Shown: positions 24,156 through 31,296 of the stretch, in pieces
Position numbering within the stretch: position 1 is the stretch's first letter
How the letters are laid out: every line of letters starts with the position of its first letter
Assembly (NCBI RefSeq): GCF_030077735.1
Contig: NZ_JASJEU010000005.1
Span: 78,830-142,829, forward strand
Reading direction: 5' to 3'
Source: Gordonibacter faecis
GTDB lineage: Bacteria; Actinomycetota; Coriobacteriia; Coriobacteriales; Eggerthellaceae
Length of the DNA stretch: 64,000 nucleotides
The notes under the pieces: model-generated
Told to the model about the DNA's origin: nothing
Databases searched by the model: none
The model's input: the letters and a program-made list of their open reading frames with translations, nothing else
Program-made: the position numbers and the translations under genes

Positions 24156-26470
24156 CAGTACACCAGCTTTCCAAAACGCTCGGCGAAATCTTTCAGATCA
24201 AGATCGTAGTTCTCGGTAAGGGGGCTCACGTTGCACAGGCTGTTCTTAAACGGGGCACCATACCCCAGCTTGCCAATTCGCTTATGCGGAACGAGACAGT
24301 TGCAGTTGCTCTTCCACACGCCGAACAAGCTTGGCTCTTCCGGGTCATCCTCGGGGAACCACCAGCCATGATGCGCATGCACGGTCCCTGGGTACACCGT
24401 GGGCGTAACCTTTGCCTTAAACTTGGCTTGACCAAACTGGTTTTCTATGAGAACCCACTGACCATCCGCCACGCCGCGTTTCTTTGCGTCATCGGGGTGT
24501 ATCTCCAAAAGCGGGTTAGGCACCAGTTCACGCAGCGGCACCACCTGGCGGTGCTCCGAGTGGAACGAAGCGTATTCACGTGCCCCTGTCATGAGGATGA
24601 ATGGGTATTTCTCCGCAATCTCAGGCGTGGAAACCGGGCTAAAGGGCGGCTCCTGATAGTACGGAAGCGGATCGTCTCCGTAGTACTGGAACAGATACGA
24701 ATAGAATTCAAACCGTCCGGAACGCGTGTTGAAGCCCAGTTCGCCGTTTGGACGCAGCAGCCCCTTCTCGTACTTCCGATATGTTACGCCGCGCTTGTGG
24801 TACACTTTGTCGCGTAGTTCGGCAAACGTCATTTCACGGGCAATACGCACGTCAGCGATGAAGTCGTGCAGATCAGCGTACGTGCCGTCGTTCCATATTT
24901 CAGGATTCAGGCGCTTACCCAATTCCCAGATAACTTGATAGTCATCCTTGCACTCCCCCACCGTGATAGCCTTATTCGTGGCACCGTACGTGACCGGAGA
25001 TAGCGTGTAATGGGTCATATTAATGGAATCCTTCTCCGCCGCCGTGGCCAGCGGCAGGAAGATGTCACAGCACGCCTGGATGGTGGGCGTTATGAACAGG
25101 TCCGTGCCAATGCCGAAGTCCAGCTTCGACAGCGCTTTATGCCAACGCTGCGGCTGAGCGCTATTGGTAGGCGAAAGCAAGTTATTCGACTGAACAATAA
25201 CCATGTGGAACTCGTAGGGGTCGCCCGTCTCAAGCGCGTCGAGCAGCAGGTCAGCGTGCGCATTGAGGATGGAGTTCACATAGTATGGGTACTGATCCAT
25301 GCCAATGGTCTTCGCACGCAAGTCGGGGTCGAGCTTATTCCATCCATAGTTAGGCACTACGGTATCATCCTGGAATTCGCCGCCCATCAGCTGCCCACCG
25401 GGTACGTCCAGGTTCCCGGTAAGCGCCATGAGGGACAGGATGCAGTGGCCTGCCTGCACGCCATTTTGCTGCTGGTCGATAGCAAGGCCCCACGCGATGG
25501 AAGCGGGCTTGGCCTTCGCATACGTACGAGCGACCGCGTAGATATCCTCCACGTTGAGGCCGCAGATCTCGGCCGCACGCTCGGGAGGCATCTCCTTGGC
25601 ACGCTCTGCCAATTCCTCAAAACCCCACGTCCAGCGCTCTACGAAATCGTGGTCATACAATTCTTCGGTCACGATGATGTTGATAAGGGCCAGCCCAAGC
25701 GCCGCGTCGGTGCCGGGGCGAAGCCTGAGCTGCAGGACGGCGCGTGTCGTGAGCCAGTTCACACGCGGGTCAATGGCAATGAGTTTTGCACCGCAACGCA
25801 TGAGGTCAAGCACGGCATGACCAAACAAGCCATCACCGTTTGACGCAAGTGGCTGTTTACCCCACACCATGATAACCTCGGGCACCACATAATCTGGATC
25901 ATCATAACCACCGGGAAGTCCGCCAGCGTAATCGATCTCAGGGTATCCAACGCCTGAAGCAAACATGGCGCTGGCACAGCGCGGCTCATAGCAGGCGTAG
26001 CCCGACTGCGTGTAAGCCGAGTTTGGCGTTCCGAACACTGCATGCGCCAGCGTCTGTGAAAGAATGCCGCCATCGCGTCCAGTGCCGCTCAAAAGACAGA
26101 TGCTCTCCGCACCGTACTTCTCTTTAATTTCCGTCGTTTTGCGCTCGATGATGTCGAAAGCATCGTCCCACGTAGTGCGCTCCCACTTGTCTTTGCCGCG
26201 GTCTTCGCGGGCTCGCTTTAAGGGATGAATCACTCGTGACGGATTGTAGATATAGTCCTTCAGTGCCAAGCATCGCACGCACAGACGCCCATTGGTGACA
26301 GGGTTATTCTCATCTCCCTCAACCTTTTCCAACACGCCGTCCTTAACGTACAGCTTGACGCCGCAACCGACGGGATGACATCCAGGAGGTGACCAGATTG
26401 AAGAGCGTGTGACCGTATAGTCCCCCTCTTCATAGCACCACGGTTTATCCAGATCGTTCTCAAATTTCAT
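24155..26470 (-). CDS. Molybdopterin oxidoreductase I, large subunit (DMSO reductase family)
   Basis: 771 residues from the ATG at 26470, which follows a GGGGG site; an open frame runs 23 codons further up without signal features. The N-terminal cluster region has C31 and C36, then C64 and C67 (GRLCVRC), not the usual C-x2/3-C-x3-C-x(n)-C. GTGRDGG, SNGDGLFGHAVLD and LRPGTDAALGLALIN are molybdopterin-binding parts, and TGAREYASFHSEHRQVV opens the C-terminal dinucleotide-binding domain. No Tat signal and no membrane subunit, so it is probably cytoplasmic. Substrate unknown. It shares plan and many segments with the enzyme at 31297. Confidence 0.9.
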   Translation of the reverse strand: MKFENDLDKPWCYEEGDYTVTRSSIWSPPGCHPVGCGVKLYVKDGVLEKVEGDENNPVTNGRLCVRCLALKDYIYNPSRVIHPLKRAREDRGKDKWERTTWDDAFDIIERKTTEIKEKYGAESICLLSGTGRDGGILSQTLAHAVFGTPNSAYTQSGYACYEPRCASAMFASGVGYPEIDYAGGLPGGYDDPDYVVPEVIMVWGKQPLASNGDGLFGHAVLDLMRCGAKLIAIDPRVNWLTTRAVLQLRLRPGTDAALGLALINIIVTEELYDHDFVERWTWGFEELAERAKEMPPERAAEICGLNVEDIYAVARTYAKAKPASIAWGLAIDQQQNGVQAGHCILSLMALTGNLDVPGGQLMGGEFQDDTVVPNYGWNKLDPDLRAKTIGMDQYPYYVNSILNAHADLLLDALETGDPYEFHMVIVQSNNLLSPTNSAQPQRWHKALSKLDFGIGTDLFITPTIQACCDIFLPLATAAEKDSINMTHYTLSPVTYGATNKAITVGECKDDYQVIWELGKRLNPEIWNDGTYADLHDFIADVRIAREMTFAELRDKVYHKRGVTYRKYEKGLLRPNGELGFNTRSGRFEFYSYLFQYYGDDPLPYYQEPPFSPVSTPEIAEKYPFILMTGAREYASFHSEHRQVVPLRELVPNPLLEIHPDDAKKRGVADGQWVLIENQFGQAKFKAKVTPTVYPGTVHAHHGWWFPEDDPEEPSLFGVWKSNCNCLVPHKRIGKLGYGAPFKNSLCNVSPLTENYDLDLKDFAERFGKLVY

Positions 26471-26765
26471 AGTGAAACCCCCATTGCCTTCGTCACCTGT
26501 CGCCGGCCGTGCGAAAAAGGTGAGCTGATACGATGACACGTGTCTGGCAACCTCAGTCTAACAAGCGGCTGAGACGGCGCACATGCGAGCCTTTTCTTAC
26601 TTTTTGCGCAGAAAAGCGCGGCTTCAGCGGACTTCGTATTGTGTCAATAGGTACTTCGTCGTATTCAGATGATGAAACGTTCGTATTGTTTACCTTGCCC
26701 GGAGACGCGACACTGAACGAAACCGGGGGTTTCCCGCTGCTAGCCGACCAAAGGAGGCAGGGATT
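26471..26765. promoter_or_regulatory. Divergent control region of molybdoenzyme module I
   Basis: Lies between the molybdoenzyme and the zinc-ribbon microprotein. It contains the 9-bp direct repeat TTCGTATTG at 26633-26641 and 26680-26688 with a looser copy (TTCGTCGTATTC) near 26655, and a GAAACC-GGG-GGTTTC dyad at 26719-26733. These are candidate sites for the LuxR protein encoded at 26950. A strong AAAGGAGG serves the microprotein. Confidence 0.45.
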
Positions 26766-26969
26766 ATGTGCGGCTACGCGTGCAGCCACTGCGGAAGATG
26801 TAAGGGAAGCAAGAACGTAGACGGGGCGTACTGCTTCTTCTGTGGCACCATGAACAGCCGAAACACTGTTCGCTGCCAAGCGTGTGGAGCAGCACTACCT
26901 GCCCCGCCGGGAGTAGCCATAAAAAACGATTGGCGATCTGAAGCCATTCTCAAGACGAAAGATGCTTAA
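26766..26969 (+). CDS. Zinc-ribbon microprotein of module I
   Basis: 67 residues with AAAGGAGG eight bases before the ATG. Cysteines form pairs: C2, then CSHCGRC, then CFFC and CQAC, as in double zinc ribbons. No enzyme domain. The same kind of small protein stands at 35289 in module II, also next to a LuxR gene. It may bind zinc or nucleic acid, or carry iron-sulfur. The 3' end overlaps the end of the convergent LuxR gene by 20 bases. Family unknown to me. Confidence 0.7.
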   Translation: MCGYACSHCGRCKGSKNVDGAYCFFCGTMNSRNTVRCQACGAALPAPPGVAIKNDWRSEAILKTKDA

Positions 26970-27828
26970 TCCCTTCTCCAAGCAAGGCAGCTTGCGTCCT
27001 ATTGTTAACGTTGAGCTTTGCAAAAATGTTCTCCAAATGCTTGCGCACGGTATGCTTGCTGATGAACAAGCTCTGCGATATCTCAACGTTGGACATTCCG
27101 CTTGACACCATGCCGAGAATTTCTTGTTCCCTCTTGGTAAGTCCTTCAAGCAGCGCGCGCTCTTTAGCGTCAAACGCCGGCTCAGTATACGTGGACACTC
27201 GTGCTTCGACCACCCCTAAGGACCCTCGTTCATCAAGTGCTTCCTTCAAAAAGTGAATAAGATCTTCTTCGACACGAAGATGATCAGCTTTGCGGGTGTC
27301 TTGCACCAGTTTCATGAGGTCGACATAGGAGCCGCAAAGATGCCCGATGACAGGAAGCCACTTTCGCTCCTTCTCAGACCACGCATAACTTCGATCAATG
27401 GCCGAAAGGGTAAACCAACCATGCAGGCCTTTTCTACTCACAATGGGAATGTGAGCAGCGCATCCTTCATCAAAAACGTTCCCCATAAGAGATTTTGTTT
27501 GATCGTAGTCATCAACGAACATTGCCTTGCGTGCAATACGGTAGGGCTTTATAAATTCCTCATTCTCGTTGATCATACTTTCGAATTCATCCATGGGCAC
27601 GTCGTAGCCCTTTTGAAGAATGAGATGGCTTTTCTCGGTATCGGTCTCGTCTTCGGTGTAGTAAACCGTCATCCGAAAATGGGGATAGAATGTCTCCAGC
27701 ACATAGGCAAAGCACTCCAGCGTTTCTTCAGGAGAACGGCATTCCTCACCTAAAACATCAACTAGTTCGTAGATAAAATTGATCCAAGAAAAAGATGTGC
27801 CGTCGTCGGTTCGTTTCAGATCGTCCAT
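26950..27828 (-). CDS. LuxR-family regulator with GAF-like sensor, module I
   Basis: 292 residues. The first about 190 form a soluble sensor of GAF-like kind (strands around HFRMTVYYTED, AAHIPIVSRKGLHGWFTLSA), then a helical linker, then a LuxR/GerE helix-turn-helix (about 228-288: LTKREQEILGMVSSGMSNVE, FISKHTVRKHLENIFAKLNV). Unlike the regulator at 35513 it has no membrane part. It probably controls molybdoenzyme I in response to an intracellular signal. Confidence 0.88.
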   Translation of the reverse strand: MDDLKRTDDGTSFSWINFIYELVDVLGEECRSPEETLECFAYVLETFYPHFRMTVYYTEDETDTEKSHLILQKGYDVPMDEFESMINENEEFIKPYRIARKAMFVDDYDQTKSLMGNVFDEGCAAHIPIVSRKGLHGWFTLSAIDRSYAWSEKERKWLPVIGHLCGSYVDLMKLVQDTRKADHLRVEEDLIHFLKEALDERGSLGVVEARVSTYTEPAFDAKERALLEGLTKREQEILGMVSSGMSNVEISQSLFISKHTVRKHLENIFAKLNVNNRTQAALLGEGIKHLSS

Positions 27829-27898
27829 GCGACCACCCCTCGCACTATCAGCGTCTTTTGGTCGAAGACCTACTGCTCCCCTGTGCTTAGATGGCTCA

Positions 27899-27905
27899 GA
27901 TTATA
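27899..27905 (-). promoter_or_regulatory. Candidate -10 box for the LuxR gene at 26950
   Basis: TATAAT on the minus strand at 27905-27900, about 70 bases before the start codon. Two direct repeats ACGAAAGTT (27930-27938 and 27944-27952, 14 bases apart) lie just upstream and could bind a regulator, perhaps LuxR itself. Confidence 0.45.
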
Positions 27906-27970
27906 CAAGTAAACGCGAGTTACCCACTGACGAAAGTTCCCGTACGAAAGTTTTTTCGCGTAGCCGCTTG

Positions 27971-27995
27971 ACCCCGACGTTGCGTCGGGGTTTTT
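27971..27995 (+). terminator. Intrinsic terminator in the leader of the MFS gene at 28029
   Basis: CCCCGACG-TTG-CGTCGGGG followed by TTTTT, on the plus strand, ending about 34 bases before the ATG. No plus-strand gene ends nearby except the zinc-ribbon microprotein about 1 kb back, beyond the whole antisense LuxR gene. It may stop read-through or act as an attenuator for the MFS gene. Confidence 0.8.
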
Positions 27996-28028
27996 ACTGC
28001 TTTCTGTTGTTTACAGAAAGGACTTCCT

Positions 28029-29330
28029 ATGACGCGTTCTCTTGCTCCCCGGTTTTTGTTATCGGGCGCGCTTTCGCTGTTGGGTAACTCGGTGGCCGGT
28101 GTGGCGTTGCCGCTTGTGTTGTTGGCGACCACCGGCGACGCATTGGCGGCAGGTACGTTGGCGCTTATTTGCGCGGTGCCGCAGATGCTCATTGGCATTG
28201 CGGGCGGGGCGGCGCTCGACCGCTTCAACCGGCGCGACATTTCTATTCTTTCCGACCTTGTGTCGGCCGTGAGCGTGGCGCTTATCCCTGTGGTGGATAT
28301 GGTGTGGGGGCTGAACTTCGGGTGGTTTATCGTGTTGGGCCTGATGGGAGCTGTGGGCGATATCCCGGGTATGACTGCACGCGATGCCCTTCTGCCTGCT
28401 GTCGTGGAGCGCGACGGGCGCGACTTGCAACGGTTCATGGGGCTGTCACAGTCGCTCGATTCGCTCACTACTATTGTGGGCCCGGCGCTCGCGGCGCTGT
28501 TCATAGGCGCGGTGGGCGGCGTGCCGTCGCTCTGGTTCACGGCGACGCTCTCGATGCTGGCCGCGCTCGTCACCTGCACCTTGCCGCATTCGGTGGGCGC
28601 GGAGGGTCTGCGCGATGCCGCCCACAGCGAAGGGCGCGGCGCGGTGGCTTCGGCGTTTCATGCGCTGCGCACCGGTGTGCGCGTACTGTTCCGCACTGAC
28701 GGCATTCTGACCGCTTCCACGCTGCTTTCGTTCGGCATTGTGATGGTGATGGGGTCGTTCCAGGGTCTGGTACTGCCCGTGCACTTCACGGAGAATGGGC
28801 ATCCCGAACTGCTGGGCTATGTGTTGTCGGCCATGTCGTTTGGCCTGTTGGCAAGCTCGCTTGGGTATGCGGCGGTGGCACCAAAGCTCTCGAGACGCGC
28901 CTGGTATGTACTCTCGCTCGTCGGCATGGCGGCGGGTGTGGCGGTGCTCGGAACGCTGCCGGACTTCCCGTTCATGCTGGCAGGCGCGGTGCTCTTGGGC
29001 GTGAGTGCAGGGCCGGCCTCGGCGCTGCTGGGATTCTTCATGTTCGACCGCATTCCCGAGGAATCGCGCGGCAGTGCCCTTGGCACGCAAAACTCGCTTA
29101 TGCTGGTGGCTGCGCCGGTTGCCGTGTTCGCCACCTCGGCCGTCGTGAGTGTGTTCGGCGAAGGTGTGGCGGCGCTAGCCCTGGTAGGGTGCTGGATTGC
29201 GGTGTCGCTCTGGGCCGCCGCCACGAAGAGCATGCGCACACTCGACGAGGAAAAGCCCGCACCGGCCACCGCCCCCGAATCCACCGGCAGCGCATCAACT
29301 CAGCCCCAACCAGGTGATACATCCTGCTAA
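28029..29330 (+). CDS. MFS exporter (macrolide/enterobactin-efflux-like)
   Basis: 433 residues, 12 predicted helices, AGAAAGGA before the ATG. The start GNSVAGVALPLVLLATTGDALAAG and the GGAALDRFNRRDISILSDL loop are typical of the MFS_3/EntS-like export group rather than of the other MFS genes of this window. A Pro/Thr-rich tail closes it. It stands alone behind a terminator and before an SDR gene. Cargo unknown. Confidence 0.85.
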   Translation: MTRSLAPRFLLSGALSLLGNSVAGVALPLVLLATTGDALAAGTLALICAVPQMLIGIAGGAALDRFNRRDISILSDLVSAVSVALIPVVDMVWGLNFGWFIVLGLMGAVGDIPGMTARDALLPAVVERDGRDLQRFMGLSQSLDSLTTIVGPALAALFIGAVGGVPSLWFTATLSMLAALVTCTLPHSVGAEGLRDAAHSEGRGAVASAFHALRTGVRVLFRTDGILTASTLLSFGIVMVMGSFQGLVLPVHFTENGHPELLGYVLSAMSFGLLASSLGYAAVAPKLSRRAWYVLSLVGMAAGVAVLGTLPDFPFMLAGAVLLGVSAGPASALLGFFMFDRIPEESRGSALGTQNSLMLVAAPVAVFATSAVVSVFGEGVAALALVGCWIAVSLWAAATKSMRTLDEEKPAPATAPESTGSASTQPQPGDTSC

Positions 29331-29487
29331 GCGTCACCTTCGCCACACGCTGGTTATCAACCTGATTTCGCGCGGGTCGCGCCTTTCCAACGGACGCGCG
29401 GGCGGCGGAAACGGCCGGCGCGGGCGCTCCTATGATGCGGAGGAATGCTTGGGCGCTTGTGCGCCCTCCGACGAAAGGAGCGCCATC

Positions 29488-31014
29488 ATGGCAAAAACAG
29501 CCCTGGTTACCGGCGCGACGAGCGGCATCGGCGAGTCCCTCTGCCTGCTGTTCGCCAGCGACGGTTATGATTTGGTTACCGTGGCCCGCGACGAAGAGTC
29601 CCTGAAAAAGCAGGCGGAGGAACTGCGCGCCCTTGATGTGGACGTACTGCCCGTCGCCTGCGACCTCTCCGACCCGAATTCCGCGCGCACCATCTTTAAG
29701 CGCGTAAAGGAAGCCGGCAAGGAAATTGAAATCCTTGTGAACGACGCTGGCTATAGCCCGGCCGGCCGGTTCTCGGAGTTGTCCGTGGCCGACATCCGCG
29801 CGATGCTCCAGGTGAGCGTCACCAGCTTGGCCGAACTCACCAACGTGTTTCTGCAGCCCATGCTGGAGCGCGGGCACGGTCGCATCCTCAACATGAGTTC
29901 AATGATGGCGAAAACGCCGTGCCCCTACAATGCCCTTTACGGCGCGGCGAAGGTGTTCGTGCTGTCGTTCTCCACGGCGCTTGCGCACGAACTGCGCGGC
30001 TCGGGCGTGACCGTGACCACCGTGTGCCCCGGCGCCACGCGCACGAACTTCCCGAAGAACGCCGGCATTGAAGGCGCTCCTGCGTGGAAATATTTCTCCA
30101 TGAGCGCTGATGAGACAGCCATTCGCGTGTACCGCGCGCTCATGCGCGGCGAGCTGTGCGCCGTCACCGGCTGGTACAACAAAGTGGGTGCGTTCGGCGT
30201 GCGCTTCATGCCGATGGGCTTCCAGCTGATGGCCGGCGAGTGGCTCATGGGCACGCGCACCCATCCGCTCGATCACGAGGGCACCGAGGAAGGTGCTGGT
30301 CAGCGTGGCGAAGGTGCGGACGGAAAGGGCCAAAGCGGGCAAAGTCAAAGCGAAGGGCGCAAGGATGGCGACCAGCGCGGTGGGAAGGCCGACGCACGCA
30401 AGGACGACAAGGGCAGCAGCGCCCCGCACTACCAGCGAGAACATCCCTTGGGCCGCGATGGCCAGCGCGGCTGGTACGACGGCGGCCGCGAGGCGCGCGT
30501 GAGCCCCTGGGTATTTGCCGCCCGCAAGGTTTCAGGTATCCCAGCCATCATTCGCCACGAGCGCTCGGCACGCGTGGCTCCTTGGGAAGGTCGCCCTCAG
30601 CGCGTGCAGCAGCCCGCGGGTGCACAACCGATGGGCTCCACCCCTCCCCGCGAGAACCGCGCGGGTGACCCCTGCGGCGGTGGCGTCGGCTGGCGCGCAA
30701 ACACGCTCGGCTGCAAGATCTATCGTGAAGAAGGCGGCCGCGGCCAGCAGCAGAACCAAGGTCAAAGCCAGGGTCAGGCCCAGGGCCAGCGTCAAAAGCA
30801 GGAGCAATCCCAAAGCAAACCTCAAGCCCAAAGCCAAAGCCAATCCCAAGGCCAGCAGCAACACGTTCCCAGCAACATGCCACACTCCGAGGCTGACAAG
30901 CCCAACACAAACATGCCAAAGCCCCAACCCGGCCCCGGCAAGTACGCCGGCCCTACTCGCGACGGCGAGCCCGCCGATCTCGGCCGCTTCACCCAGCGCG
31001 GCTCCAGGCATTAG
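29488..31014 (+). CDS. Short-chain dehydrogenase/reductase with long Gln/Ser/Gly-rich tail
   Basis: 508 residues from the ATG at 29488 (AAAGGAG at 29474-29480). Residues 1-260 are a classical SDR: TGATSGIGESL for NAD(P), NDAGYSPAG, the Ser in NMSSMMA and the Tyr-x3-Lys in YGAAK, so it is a likely active oxidoreductase. The remaining about 240 residues are low complexity. First comes a Gly/Lys/Asp/Gln-rich basic stretch, then a semi-structured part (SPWVFAARKVSGIPAIIRHE), then a run of Gln with Ser, Gly and Lys (about 415-460), and a Pro/Gly end. I know of no SDR with such a tail. A 6-bp hairpin (GGGCGC-TTGT-GCGCCC) sits just upstream. Confidence 0.85.
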   Translation: MAKTALVTGATSGIGESLCLLFASDGYDLVTVARDEESLKKQAEELRALDVDVLPVACDLSDPNSARTIFKRVKEAGKEIEILVNDAGYSPAGRFSELSVADIRAMLQVSVTSLAELTNVFLQPMLERGHGRILNMSSMMAKTPCPYNALYGAAKVFVLSFSTALAHELRGSGVTVTTVCPGATRTNFPKNAGIEGAPAWKYFSMSADETAIRVYRALMRGELCAVTGWYNKVGAFGVRFMPMGFQLMAGEWLMGTRTHPLDHEGTEEGAGQRGEGADGKGQSGQSQSEGRKDGDQRGGKADARKDDKGSSAPHYQREHPLGRDGQRGWYDGGREARVSPWVFAARKVSGIPAIIRHERSARVAPWEGRPQRVQQPAGAQPMGSTPPRENRAGDPCGGGVGWRANTLGCKIYREEGGRGQQQNQGQSQGQAQGQRQKQEQSQSKPQAQSQSQSQGQQQHVPSNMPHSEADKPNTNMPKPQPGPGKYAGPTRDGEPADLGRFTQRGSRH

Positions 31015-31036
31015 CAAGTAACCCATTTCCCGTTTC

Positions 31037-31069
31037 CGATGCCGACGTCCCCAAAGGGCGCCGGCATCG
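31037..31069 (+). terminator. Hairpin after the SDR gene
   Basis: CGATGCCGACG (31037-31047) pairs with CGCCGGCATCG (31059-31069) with one mismatch. No T run, so a weak or factor-assisted terminator at best. Confidence 0.45.
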
Positions 31070-31183
31070 CGCATCTCCAGAAGCAGTTTCCCCAGATCAA
31101 TCCAGGTAATACCATCGGTATGAGAAGACGGTACATACAGAAATCACCTCCCTTCTCCCCCCAATACGTGAAGTGAGCGATTT

Positions 31184-31221
31184 CCCCCTGTGCACACATG
31201 TGAAAAGGTATGCACAGGGGG
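31184..31221. promoter_or_regulatory. 11-bp inverted repeat upstream of molybdoenzyme II
   Basis: CCCCCTGTGCA (31184-31194) and TGCACAGGGGG (31211-31221) are exact reverse complements with a 16-base spacer, 76 bases before the start of the enzyme gene. It is a candidate operator for the LuxR protein at 35513 or a leader hairpin. The rest of the 282-base gap from the SDR gene shows no further gene. Confidence 0.5.
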
Positions 31222-31296
31222 TTTGGCTTGGGGCGCAGCAGTAGCCGCCAAGCCACCAAGCTCATCGTTCGAAGAGACGAAAGGAGAGGGAGCTTC

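Noticed and set aside
29197..29487. Extended N-terminus of the SDR protein
   Set aside because: It overlaps the MFS gene and is Arg/Pro-rich; the ATG at 29488 has AAAGGAG and begins the SDR fold directly.
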